Below are positions 27,236 to 34,614 of a DNA stretch of 64,000 nucleotides, in pieces. The notes below the pieces were generated by a model, which saw nothing but the letters and a program-made list of their open reading frames with translations, was not told the DNA's origin and did not search any database. The translations under genes and the position numbers were made by a program. Source of the DNA: Candidatus Iainarchaeum sp. Its GTDB lineage: Archaea > Iainarchaeota > Iainarchaeia > Iainarchaeales > GCA-2688035. How positions within the stretch are numbered: position 1 is the first letter of the stretch; each line of letters opens with the position of its first letter. The stretch is taken from contig JAFCCL010000003.1 in assembly GCA_017610205.1 (NCBI GenBank), positions 62,001 through 126,000 of the forward strand, written 5' to 3'.

Positions 27236-27320
27236 TTGACAAGTTATTTATAAATAAAACAACATATAATTGACAAAAAATAGCTATTTATCGAGTATAT
27301 TTTTGACAATTACTTTATAA
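27236..27320 (+). promoter_or_regulatory. Three TTGACAA repeats at 33-34 bp spacing with TATA elements
   Basis: TTGACAA begins at 27236, 27270 and 27303. Copies 1 and 3 continue into TTTATAAATA, so their similarity spans about 25 bp (TTTTTGACAA, then TTATTTATAAATA or TTACTTTATAAATA). The last TTTATAA (27314-27320) is about 26-28 nt from the TTG at 27345 and is probably the promoter of the small RHH-like gene downstream. The regular spacing suggests binding sites for a regulator, possibly that gene's own product. Confidence 0.5.
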
Positions 27321-27344
27321 ATAGAATCTATTTTGAATGACAAT

Positions 27345-27518
27345 TTGCATAATCTAAAGGGGTGGGGTGATGAAATTATACCCAAAATCGAACTTGAAAT
27401 CAAAGCCCAGGTGGAAAAGGAGATTTACGAAACTTTTGAAGCAAAACTCAAGATATCTGGCTATAACTCAAAAGCTGAGTGGTTGAGAGAGCAAATAAGG
27501 AATTTCCTTGAAAAATAA
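27345..27518 (+). CDS. Small ribbon-helix-helix-like protein
   Basis: About 57 residues. The C-terminal half, LKISGYNSKAEWLREQIRNF, matches the second helix of CopG/Arc-type ribbon-helix-helix regulators (pattern GYxSRSExxREAIRxFL), preceded by an alternating strand (IPKIELEIKAQV). Such proteins bind DNA as dimers and often repress their own promoter. The frame is open from TTG 27333; TTG 27345 fits the upstream TATA box as a leaderless start. No toxin gene is adjacent, only a tiny zinc protein downstream. Confidence 0.55.
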   Translation: MHNLKGWGDEIIPKIELEIKAQVEKEIYETFEAKLKISGYNSKAEWLREQIRNFLEK

Positions 27519-27604
27519 TTATGCATACTACCAATGTGATTTACTGCCTTAATTTTAAGGAACTTTTATTAAATTATTTAGCTGTTTTCTAATAGGTGAA
27601 AATT

Positions 27605-27748
27605 ATGGCAGATAATAAATTTTCTGGCCCTGTTGTAATGCAATGTAATGGTCTTGATTGTTCTTTTAGAGGTAAAACAAAACATGTGCCAGTTACTGCA
27701 AATGGTGATTTAAAGTGTCAGTGTACTGAATGCGGCCATATAGAATAA
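27605..27748 (+). CDS. Tiny zinc-ribbon protein (47 residues)
   Basis: ATG 27605 opens a 47-residue frame with two cysteine pairs, CNGLDC near residues 14-19 and CQCTECGHIE at the C-terminus, the layout of a minimal zinc ribbon. GGTG lies 9-12 nt upstream of the start. The composition is protein-like (GPVVMQ start, TKHVPVTANGDLK between the pairs). Family not recognised. Confidence 0.5.
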   Translation: MADNKFSGPVVMQCNGLDCSFRGKTKHVPVTANGDLKCQCTECGHIE

Positions 27749-27846
27749 TAACCAATATTCTTCCTTATTTTTATCTATAAATCCCTTATTTGTCTCCATA
27801 AACCCTCTTAGTCATTGCGCATGATTGCAGGGGGGATGATTCGAAA

Positions 27847-27898
27847 GCCGTCTCGCCCGGCTAGTGCGAGTGCCATCTTCGTTTGGACTCGATGACAC
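27847..27898. repeat. Dispersed structured repeat, copy A
   Basis: Contains the shared segments GCCCGGCTAGTGCG and TGCCATCTTCG. Two stems: CTCGC (27852-27856) with GCGAG (27866-27870), and GTGCCATC (27870-27877) with GATGACAC (27891-27898), which has one C-A mismatch. It lies beside tRNA-Leu. Related copies are at 29243 and 59941. Confidence 0.65.
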
Positions 27899-27903
27899 AG
27901 TTT

Positions 27904-27986
27904 GCACGGGAGCGGATTCGAACCGCTGAACGCACTAAGCGACAGGATCTTGAGTCCTGCGGGTTTGACCGCTTCCCTACCCGTGC
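27904..27986 (-). tRNA. tRNA-Leu (CAA)
   Basis: Read on the minus strand, a 7-bp acceptor stem GCACGGG/CCCGTGC closes a class II tRNA. The anticodon stem-loop is CAGGA-CTCAAGA-TCCTG (anticodon CAA), with a long variable arm and a T arm with loop TTCGAAT. CCA is not encoded. It would read TTG codons. Confidence 0.95.
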
Positions 27987-28038
27987 ATATAGAAGGAAAA
28001 CAAGTGAAATAATTTAAATTCGTTGGTTGGAGCCTGTT

Positions 28039-28404
28039 TTAGAATTCTAGCTCGTCGCCAATTTTTATGTTTGGAAACTTTCCCTTTGATGCTTTTAAAA
28101 ACAATGCGCCTTTTTGCCCTTCTTCAATTAAATCAGTTTCTTTGTTTTCAATCTGAATGCTTTTAACTTCAAATTTTTGGCCCCTGAATTTTGCTTTGCT
28201 TTTTTTCCTAATGCTTCCTCCAGCTATCCCTTTTACCATTAGGCTGTCGTGCACGTGAAAGATTCCTGTTACAGCAAACCCGTGGCTTGCCGGAACAATT
28301 TCTTCCGTTTCCAATCCCTTTTTTGCCCTGCTTACGTCAGGAATGCATACTCCCAAATCGTGCTTTTTTTTGTCTTTTTGAAAAAGCTCTTGAAAAAGCC
28401 TCAA
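28039..28404 (-). CDS. Stand-alone EF-Tu domain-2-like beta-barrel protein
   Basis: A 121-residue protein. Residues about 40-120 follow the pattern of domain 2 of translational GTPases: GFAVTGIFHVHDSLMVKG, KAKFRGQKFEVKSIQ, EEGQKGALFLK and a final IKIGDELEF, which is the usual barrel ending. The N-terminal 35 residues are basic. No GTPase domain is present. Possible roles are in translation or RNA binding, but this is inference from the fold alone. It is divergent from nothing close; tRNA-Leu lies 52 nt beyond its 3' end. Confidence 0.65.
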   Translation of the reverse strand: MRLFQELFQKDKKKHDLGVCIPDVSRAKKGLETEEIVPASHGFAVTGIFHVHDSLMVKGIAGGSIRKKSKAKFRGQKFEVKSIQIENKETDLIEEGQKGALFLKASKGKFPNIKIGDELEF

Positions 28405-28504
28405 AACAAAAACACCCCTATATCTATAGCCCTTGAAAAGTATAAAAAGCTATCAACAAAGAGATTTTTTTTAAAAAAAACCACGGTGAGATTATCCGGA
28501 CAAG

Positions 28505-29200
28505 TTATCCCTGGCCATAGTAAGCGTTCTTTCCGTGCTTTCTCAAAAAGTGCTTGTCCAGCAGAGCCTGGTCAATTGCTTTTGTTTCAGGATTAACCTT
28601 CAATGTTTCAATGTTCATTCTTGCAACCTGCTCCAAAACAACAGCGTTCTCAACAGTCTTTTCTGCTGTTTCACCGAAAACAAACGGGCCATGGTTTGCA
28701 ACCAAGCAGGCAGGCACTTGCAGGGGGTCAATCTTTTTTTCTTCAACGGTTTCAACAATTACTTTACCAGTGTTTGCCTCGTAATCGTTGACAATTTCCT
28801 CTTCACTAAGTTTTCTTGTAACCGGAACCTTTCCAAAAAAATGATCAGCATGCGTTGTTCCAAAGCACTCAATTCCCTTCAATGCCTGTGCAAAAGTCGT
28901 TGCATGAGTGGAGTGTGTGTGAACAACGGACTTTATTTTCGGAAAATTGCGGTAAATCTCCAAATGCGTTGGAGTATCAGAACTTGGTCTTTTATCCCCT
29001 TCAACAACCTTTCCTTCAAGGTCTACGAGAACAATGTCCTCTGTTTCCAATTCCTCAAAGGAAACCCCACTTGGCTTTATTGCAACAATTTTTTTCTCAA
29101 AATCAATTTCGCTCAAATTGCCCCAGGTAAAAATAACCAGACCATGCTCTGCCAACGCCACATTTCCTTCACAAACCCTTTCCTTTAATTCTTCAAGCAT
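28505..29200 (-). CDS. araD: L-ribulose-5-phosphate 4-epimerase-like class II aldolase
   Basis: Class II aldolase/epimerase of 231 residues. Metal-binding histidines are seen in VVHTHSTHATTFAQ (near 92-105) and ANHGPFVFG (near 168-176), with TWGNLSE near 25 and the AraD-type ending KHFLRKHGKNAYYGQ. AraD interconverts L-ribulose-5-P and D-xylulose-5-P. With no arabinose genes nearby, a role in pentose phosphate supply or another sugar phosphate is possible. The gene looks bacterial in type. It is a single-gene unit. Confidence 0.88.
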   Translation of the reverse strand: MLEELKERVCEGNVALAEHGLVIFTWGNLSEIDFEKKIVAIKPSGVSFEELETEDIVLVDLEGKVVEGDKRPSSDTPTHLEIYRNFPKIKSVVHTHSTHATTFAQALKGIECFGTTHADHFFGKVPVTRKLSEEEIVNDYEANTGKVIVETVEEKKIDPLQVPACLVANHGPFVFGETAEKTVENAVVLEQVARMNIETLKVNPETKAIDQALLDKHFLRKHGKNAYYGQG

Positions 29201-29242
29201 TTTAGTATTAAATTTGGATTAGTTTAAATCACTTTTGGCAAA

Positions 29243-29367
29243 GCCGTCACGCCCGGCAGCCGCCACAGCCGGCTGATCAGAGTGTCATCTTCCGCCGAAA
29301 ACCCGGAGATTGTTACACTATCTTCACAACCTTCGGTTGCTCGATAGAGTAGCTCGATGACACGAGC
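29243..29367. repeat. Dispersed structured repeat, copy B (expanded)
   Basis: Begins GCCGTCACGCCCGGC like copy C. The outer stem is perfect, GTGTCATC (29282-29289) with GATGACAC (29356-29363). It encloses CTATC/GATAG (29318-29322, 29343-29347) and CAACC/GGTTG (29327-29331, 29335-29339). The first hairpin is AGCCG/CGGCT around 29258-29274. It lies in the 283 nt gap between araD and the RHH gene, where I see nothing else apart from the latter's promoter. Confidence 0.65.
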
Positions 29368-29483
29368 CGAAAATACAAAAAATAAAAAAGTTAACATTAT
29401 CATCTTTCCACTGGTTCTTTTAATTTCGCAGCATATACTGAATTCGATATATTTTTATATTACAATGTATAACATAGTATCTT

Positions 29484-29795
29484 ATGGATAAGTTAGATAA
29501 AATGGATAATATTTGCATTAGACTGGATACAGGGCTTTCTAGGAAAATCGAAAGGGATATGAAAGAGTTTCATTATAGCACTAAAACTGATTTTGTTAGG
29601 GATGCTATTAGAACCAAACTTTCTTTGTTGGATGAACAGAGGGCAAAGAAAAAAGCTTGGGCTGCGTTATTTGCCGCAAGAGGTTCTTTGAAAGGAAAGT
29701 TTCCAGTGAGAACTAATGAAGAAGAGCAAGTGTTTGAAAAAAGGCTTAATAAGGAAATATTAGAACATTTTGAGAAAAAATTTAGCCTTAAGTAA
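29484..29795 (+). CDS. Ribbon-helix-helix antitoxin-like protein
   Basis: A protein of 103 residues. The N-terminus, ICIRLDTGLSRKIERDMKEF then YSTKTDFVRDAIRTKL (about 10-50), is a classic RHH DNA-binding domain. The C-terminal part is charged and helical, as in antitoxins that wrap a toxin. A TATA-like TTTTTATATTA lies about 26 nt upstream of ATG 29484. Its last 8 nt overlap the end of the PIN gene on the opposite strand, so the presumed partner is convergent. Confidence 0.72.
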   Translation: MDKLDKMDNICIRLDTGLSRKIERDMKEFHYSTKTDFVRDAIRTKLSLLDEQRAKKKAWAALFAARGSLKGKFPVRTNEEEQVFEKRLNKEILEHFEKKFSLK

Positions 29796-30216
29796 AATAA
29801 ATATCTTCTGGCTTTTGCACTTCAACAATTGAAGACAAAGAGTCAAAGAAATGGTTATCACGAGCAACTAATACTGCCTGATTGTCTCTTGCAATAATGG
29901 CATGAAGAACACCCTTAAACGGAAGCGCTTTGTTTCTTTTTCTCCATTCTTCTCTTGCTTCTGAAGTCTGTTCGGCACTAGCATCAAGCCAAGTAATCAT
30001 ACTTTCAAAAGAAGAAAAAATTTCCTTTGATTGTTCTTCAGAAAAACGGATTTTTAGCTCCAAAACAACAACATCCGAAACAAAAATCACAGCATTGTTT
30101 TCACTGCATTTTCTAAGGAATTGAAATGCAAACTCTCCAAGAGGCCTGGTGCCATCGCCCCTGTCCTCAAAGTAATCCCGCCAAATTGCAGTATCCAAGT
30201 AAAACTTTTTGACCAT
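29788..30216 (-). CDS. PIN-domain ribonuclease (VapC-like toxin)
   Basis: A PIN-domain protein of 142 residues: FYLDTAIWRDYFEDR carries the first catalytic Asp (about residue 8), VVVLELKIRF the conserved Glu, and LHAIIARDNQAVLVARDNHF the later acidic residues. PIN toxins cleave tRNA or rRNA; the target is unknown. It is convergent with an RHH gene rather than downstream of it in an operon, which is an unusual arrangement for a VapBC-type pair. Confidence 0.85.
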   Translation of the reverse strand: MVKKFYLDTAIWRDYFEDRGDGTRPLGEFAFQFLRKCSENNAVIFVSDVVVLELKIRFSEEQSKEIFSSFESMITWLDASAEQTSEAREEWRKRNKALPFKGVLHAIIARDNQAVLVARDNHFFDSLSSIVEVQKPEDIYFT

Positions 30217-30517
30217 AGGAACACCATGCCGGCAACTTATTTAAAGCAAAACCCCTTTTTACGGCGCCTCTTTTTAATTCCAACAAATTTCCAATCTTTC
30301 CTTCTTCAACTGAAAAACAGTTGAAGTCTTTCTGTGAGTGCTCTATCATTTGGTTTAATCGCAGGGGACGTGCGAAATCAATTTCTCTAACGCAGGCTTC
30401 AGAAACATTTTGATGATTTTATTCTGATAATACTTTTTGCAATTGAACCAAAAACTGCTTTAATTCAGGAAACAGCAATTTGTTTATAGGTAAAAATGTT
30501 TTGGTTGTGGTGGGTAA
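30217..30517. other. Intergenic region with a perfect hairpin
   Basis: No coding frame is convincing here. CTTCAACTG (30304-30312) and CAGTTGAAG (30318-30326) form a perfect 9-bp stem with a 5-nt loop. It is not followed by a U tract on either strand, so it is not an obvious terminator. The start-proximal part (TTTATAGG near 30483) may hold the promoter of the next gene. Confidence 0.4.
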
Positions 30518-30862
30518 ATGTATAGCAAAGTGAAATCAAAATTTATTAAGAATAAAATCAAAGAGCGAAACTGGAAGAGCAAGGATTACATTGACGATTT
30601 AATTTATTTAGAGGAATATATATCAGGGGAAATTTACGGACTTGGCGGGAATTGGAAAGCTGCTTCGATGAAAAGCGAATATAAAAAGGAATACGATGCC
30701 ATATTCAAAGAATTAAAGCCCAAGGACTTTAAACAATACATTAAACAGGAAAGGCGGGAAGCAGAAAGGGAACGGAAAGAAAACGAAAAATTTGAAAAGC
30801 GAGAGCAAAGAGAGCACAGAGAAGCGAAGAAAGACTGGATTAAAGCAGGTGGAAAAACCTAG
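30518..30862 (+). CDS. Charged coiled-coil hypothetical protein
   Basis: A protein of 114 residues, strongly charged, with a likely coiled coil over the last 50 residues (Glu/Lys/Arg rich). Family unknown. Shortly after the stop another frame reads GFVGNALTKEYEKLKELQEM, which looks like a natural continuation, so the gene may have lost its C-terminus by a one-base change around 30858-30864. A repeat (30943) follows directly. Confidence 0.5.
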   Translation: MYSKVKSKFIKNKIKERNWKSKDYIDDLIYLEEYISGEIYGLGGNWKAASMKSEYKKEYDAIFKELKPKDFKQYIKQERREAERERKENEKFEKREQREHREAKKDWIKAGGKT

Positions 30863-30942
30863 GCTTTGTCGGCAACGCCCTAACGAAAGAATATGAAAAG
30901 CTCAAAGAATTGCAGGAAATGGAACCTTATTCAACCTTTCCC

Positions 30943-31062
30943 CAAAACCCAACCCGTACCCGTTTGCTCTGACCTGCAAATGCCTCGTCAATGCCTTGTC
31001 AATCCTCTCGCAATTTTTTTTGTTTTTTTTATTTTTTTGTTTCTTTTTTTTATTTTTTTGTG
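30943..31062 (+). repeat. T-tail dispersed repeat, copy 1
   Basis: Starts CAAAACCCAACCCGTACCCG, then two GTCAATG-type units at 10-11 bp spacing (CGTCAATGCCTTGTCAAT), CTCTCGCAATTTTTTT and a long T-rich tail broken by single A, G or C. It lies between a plus-strand gene end and the stop of the minus-strand ATPase. Copies 2 and 3 are at 32547 and 34471. Confidence 0.8.
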
Positions 31063-31071
31063 GTTTGTTGT

Positions 31072-32247
31072 TTAGGGTTTGCTGAGTTTTTCTTTGAGTT
31101 TGAAGGCGTTTGTGAATGTGATTTTGCAGCCGTTGATTTTGGTTGTTTCGTTTGTTTCCTTATAGGTTATTACAAAGCCTTCTTTTGGTTTGTAGGTTTC
31201 AATAAAAGACCTTAGGCTTTTTCCCACCTTGTCTGGTTTTGCATTTAGCTTTACTTCTATTGGAATAGGCTTGCCGTTCTTTTCTACAACAAAGTCAACT
31301 TCTGCTTTTGCCTTTGTTCTCCAGTACTTTGGAGAAAAACCAGCCTTAACCAACTCTGACAAGACATAGTTTTCAAACAGCAGGCCGTCAGGTTCAGGGC
31401 TAAAATTGTCAACTATGCTGTTTCTTAAGCCAGTGTCCACAAAATAGAGTTTTGGCTGTTTTGTAATTTCCTTGGTTTTGTTTGTATGAAACGGAGACAC
31501 CCTTAGGATAAGATAGCTTTTTTCCATGGCGTCAAGATACCGTTTGACTGTTTGAAAAGAGACATTCATCTGTTTTGAAATGCTTTCGTAAGAAAGAGCT
31601 GTTCCGGTATTGACAGCCAGGTATTTGCTAAACTGTTCAAGGCTTCCAATATCATTAATGGAAAAAGTTCCGGCAATGTCTTTGAAAATCATTGTGCTAT
31701 AAAGGTCTTTGAGAATGATTTTTTTTGTTTCAACATCCTGAGTTAAAACCACTTTAGGATAGCCACCAAAAATCAAGTGTTCCCAAACAGCCCTTTTTAG
31801 GATAGCGGGCGTTAAGCTTTTTTGCTTTCTTGCAGCCAAAAATTCATTAAGTGAAAAGGGGTAAAGTTTGAGAATGGAAACCCTTCCAACAAGAAATGAC
31901 AAAATATCCTTGCTTAAAATCATTTCAGACGAAGCTGTTATCCAAGCCTTTTTTCCAGTATCAGCCAAATACTTTAATTTTGTTCCAGCCCCCTTGCAAT
32001 ACTGCACTTCATCCAAAACACTAACATCAAAACCCTCAATATACTGCTTTTCAAACTTTTTTATATCTTCCTCAAAAAGGCCCCTGGCATCGGGATCATC
32101 AAACAAGACATAAGAAGAATTCATACGCTTTGTTTGTTCCCTGAGAAAAGTGGTTTTGCCAGCCTGCCTGGCTCCAACCAAAGCAATGATATTGTAGGCA
32201 CTTGCAACCTTTCCAAACCTTTTCTCAATATCCCTTTCTACAAACAT
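31072..32247 (-). CDS. AAA ATPase with C-terminal DUF4143 (nuclease-like) domain
   Basis: A protein of about 391 residues. The N-terminal ATPase has the P-loop GARQAGKTTFLREQ (about residues 25-38), Walker B VSVLDEVQY and sensor-like ITASS. After a winged-helix segment (SYESISKQMNVSFQTVKRYL) the C-terminal DUF4143 part has LLFENYVLSEL, AEVDFVVEKNGKPIPIEVK, a PD-(D/E)XK-like core. The family is common and mobile in archaea; function is not established. ATG 32247 (MFVERD) is preferred over the upstream TTG at 32265. Confidence 0.88.
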   Translation of the reverse strand: MFVERDIEKRFGKVASAYNIIALVGARQAGKTTFLREQTKRMNSSYVLFDDPDARGLFEEDIKKFEKQYIEGFDVSVLDEVQYCKGAGTKLKYLADTGKKAWITASSEMILSKDILSFLVGRVSILKLYPFSLNEFLAARKQKSLTPAILKRAVWEHLIFGGYPKVVLTQDVETKKIILKDLYSTMIFKDIAGTFSINDIGSLEQFSKYLAVNTGTALSYESISKQMNVSFQTVKRYLDAMEKSYLILRVSPFHTNKTKEITKQPKLYFVDTGLRNSIVDNFSPEPDGLLFENYVLSELVKAGFSPKYWRTKAKAEVDFVVEKNGKPIPIEVKLNAKPDKVGKSLRSFIETYKPKEGFVITYKETNETTKINGCKITFTNAFKLKEKLSKP

Positions 32248-32270
32248 GAAAAAAATATTGCACAAAACAA

Positions 32271-32501
32271 TTTAAAAACCTTACTAAAATTAAACTTGAG
32301 TTAAGGAATAGTGCGACTAAAATTGAAGTGCTGTTTAATTTTGGTGAAAAAGGGGCAGACAAACGTTACAAAAACGATTATTTCCTCAAAGGCTTCTGCT
32401 TTGAAATAATCCCAAAATACCTCAAAAACTACATTAAAATTGTCAAAAACAACAAAGAACTCAAAGAAGAACTAAACGCGTTTAGAAAAAAACTTCAATA
32501 A
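32271..32501 (+). pseudogene. Gene fragment without a start codon
   Basis: The plus strand reads as protein-like over about 75 codons: TKIKLELRNSATKIEVLFNF, KRYKNDYFLKGFCFEIIPKY and a helical ending KELKEELNAFRKKLQ before the stop at 32499-32501. No ATG, GTG or TTG is suitably placed. I read it as the C-terminal remnant of a gene truncated by recombination next to the ATPase. Family unknown. Confidence 0.45.
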
Positions 32502-32546
32502 ATTTCACTCAGTAAATTTTATCAGCCAACCAGCCTTTAAAAAAAT

Positions 32547-32665
32547 CAAAACCACCCTCCCTGTACGGCCCTTCGGGCATATGTTAATGCTGTGTCAATG
32601 CAGGTCAATGCTCTCGCAATTTTTTTTATTTTTTTTTGTTTTTTTTTGTTTTTTTTTATTTTTTT
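32547..32665 (+). repeat. T-tail dispersed repeat, copy 2
   Basis: Shares with copy 3 the segment TTAATGCTG, then GTCAATGCAGGTCAATGC, CTCTCGCAATTTTTTTTATT and the interrupted T tail. It lies between the plus-strand gene remnant and the stop of the minus-strand nitroreductase. Confidence 0.82.
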
Positions 32666-32684
32666 AGGGGGAAATTGAGAGAGA

Positions 32685-33335
32685 TTAAATTGTTTTTAGT
32701 TCTCCGTTTGGTTCATTGATTTGTCTACATGTTTCAAGGTAAGCTAGGTCTGCTTCCTTTTTACTAAAATAATCATAATGGGTTCTTTCCCCAATATTTA
32801 GTTTTGCAGGAGAAAAAGGTTGCTTTGACCTATGGCCAAAGGAAATTACTGCAAGAGGAATATGTGATTTTGGTATGTTGGCTGCTTTAGTAATTGTTGC
32901 ATCATCAAAACTACTCATCCACAAGGAATCAATATCAAGAGCTGTTGCTGTTAAAAGCATGTTTTGAATTGCCGCAGCAGCATCCATGTAAATGAACATT
33001 TTTTCACCTTTTTCCTTTGTTGTAATATCATGACTTGAAATTTCTCCAACTTTTCCGGCAAGTTCAAGATTTCCAACTACCAGGATTGATAATGGAGCAG
33101 TTTTTGGCTGGTTTTGCCTGCAGGCATCAGCAATCCTTTCCTTTTGCTTTTCATCTTTTAAAATAATAAATTCAAGCGGTTGCAGGTTTCTTGCACTAGG
33201 AGCATGTTTTGCAGCTTCAAGAATAAGCCCAAGAGAATGCCTTGAAATAACGTCATTTTGCTGGAAAGACCTCACACTCCTTCTTTTCCTGATTAATTCA
33301 GAAAGCAATTTATAGGAAGCCATTGCTTTGCCCAT
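32685..33335 (-). CDS. Nitroreductase-family flavoprotein
   Basis: A FMN-dependent oxidoreductase of 216 residues. Family marks are the N-terminal IRKRRSVRSF (FMN phosphate binding), HAPSARNLQPLEFIIL, the helix DAAAAIQNMLLTATAL followed by IDSLWMSSF, and VISFGHRSKQP. Substrate is unknown; nitroaromatics, quinones or flavin reduction are possible. It is divergent from the PhoU-like gene and its 3' end abuts T-tail repeat copy 2. Confidence 0.88.
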   Translation of the reverse strand: MGKAMASYKLLSELIRKRRSVRSFQQNDVISRHSLGLILEAAKHAPSARNLQPLEFIILKDEKQKERIADACRQNQPKTAPLSILVVGNLELAGKVGEISSHDITTKEKGEKMFIYMDAAAAIQNMLLTATALDIDSLWMSSFDDATITKAANIPKSHIPLAVISFGHRSKQPFSPAKLNIGERTHYDYFSKKEADLAYLETCRQINEPNGELKTI

Positions 33336-33448
33336 ACTAAATAATAGTGAATATGCTCTATCTATAGTTTTCCTCTATTTAATATATGCATTGAAAAAAT
33401 TCCAAAATAAATATATTTATGAATAGTTGCATATTATTTTCATATGTA

Positions 33449-34414
33449 ATGAAGAGGCGTATTATAAAACAGGGAAAGGACAGTTTTACCCTTACTTTGC
33501 CAAAAAGCTGGATTAGGAGTCTTGGACTCAAAGGAGGGGACGAGATTGATTTACTTGAAGAAAAAGGCCTTCTTATTATTGGCGCAAAAAAGGCCATGCC
33601 AAGCTCAAAACTTATTGTTAACGCAGACAAGTTTGGCAATGCATTGCTTCACTATCTTTGCGCAGTATACAGGGGAGGAGTTGACGAAATAGAAATCACG
33701 TTTTCAGAATCTAACACAATTGAAACAGTGCAAAAGATTTTAAGCGATTATTTAATTGGTTTTGAAATAGTTTCCCAAGGCAAGGGTTTTTGTATAATCA
33801 AAAGCATTTCAATGCCTTTAGAAGCAGAATTTGAAACAATTCTAAACAGGTTTTTTCTGCAAACAGTTGCAATGGCAAAAAGCATCGCTGAAGCAATAAA
33901 AAACAAAGACCTTGACCACCTAAAAGACGTGAGAAAATACGAGATTCCAATAAACAGGTTTTCAATTTATTGCAGAAGAACACTAAACAAAAGAGGCATT
34001 GGAGCATACGAAAATGCAATTCCATTGTATGCATTTATTGACGAACTTGAAATAATTGCTGACAGCTACAAGCACTTGTGTGACTACTTTCTCATATTAG
34101 GTGGCAAAATTGAAGCCATTAACCCAGAAGTTCAAAAACTGCTTGGTCAATTGTTTGAATTACTTGAACAAAACCAAAACCTTTTCCACAAATTCAGCGA
34201 AGAAAAAGCAGTTTCTTTTTGGAAAAAAAAGCAAGAGGTTTTGAAAGAAACCCTTTCTCTGTTTAAGAAAAGCAGCGGAGAAAATACAAAAGTTCTTGGA
34301 TACATTATTAATATCATAGAACTACTTACCCATATATTCTACCTGAAGATGACTATAGAAGTTAAAATTAAGCTCTTCGAAAAAAATCAAAAAGAAACAA
34401 TAAATAGCACCTAA
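33449..34414 (+). CDS. PhoU-domain regulator with N-terminal AbrB/SpoVT-like domain
   Basis: A protein of about 321 residues typical of archaeal phosphate-uptake regulators. The first 45 residues (RRIIKQGKDSFTLTLPKSWI, GLKGGDEIDLLEEKGLLII) form an AbrB-like DNA-binding hairpin. The rest is helical with PhoU-type repeats (YAFIDELEIIADSYKHLCDY). It probably regulates transcription or phosphate transport, but no pst genes are nearby. ATG 33449 starts at the conserved MKRRIIKQG; a longer frame starts at 33419. Confidence 0.82.
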   Translation: MKRRIIKQGKDSFTLTLPKSWIRSLGLKGGDEIDLLEEKGLLIIGAKKAMPSSKLIVNADKFGNALLHYLCAVYRGGVDEIEITFSESNTIETVQKILSDYLIGFEIVSQGKGFCIIKSISMPLEAEFETILNRFFLQTVAMAKSIAEAIKNKDLDHLKDVRKYEIPINRFSIYCRRTLNKRGIGAYENAIPLYAFIDELEIIADSYKHLCDYFLILGGKIEAINPEVQKLLGQLFELLEQNQNLFHKFSEEKAVSFWKKKQEVLKETLSLFKKSSGENTKVLGYIINIIELLTHIFYLKMTIEVKIKLFEKNQKETINST

Positions 34415-34470
34415 CAAATTCGTTTTCTTGTAAAAAACACCTAAAAAGGTTTTGGAATTCACCTTTTCCT

Positions 34471-34586
34471 CAAAACCCAACCCGTACCCGGCCCTTTGGA
34501 CATGTGTTAATGCTGCGTCAATGCATGTCAATTCTCTCGCAATTTTTTTTATTTTTATTTTTTGTTTTTTTTTTTGTTTTTTTTTG
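34471..34586 (+). repeat. T-tail dispersed repeat, copy 3
   Basis: Starts CAAAACCCAACCCGTACCCG, identical in its first 20 bases to copy 1. It then has GTTAATGCTGCGTCAATGCA, TGTCAATTCTCTCGCAATTT and an interrupted T tail. It lies between the PhoU stop and the HEPN stop, again at a convergent junction. The rest of the 200 nt gap shows nothing else. Confidence 0.82.
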
Positions 34587-34614
34587 TCAGAAAAAAAGAG
34601 TGCAGTGGGTGAGA

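Noticed and set aside
27236-27307. Bacterial -35 (TTGACA) promoters served by the sigma-like proteins
   Set aside because: The hexamer is present three times but no TATAAT-like -10 lies at 16-18 nt spacing, and archaeal TATA boxes explain the sequence better. It stays a curiosity.
30304-30326. Intrinsic terminator for the PIN gene region
   Set aside because: The perfect hairpin is not followed by a T run on either strand and lies upstream, not downstream, of the minus-strand PIN gene.
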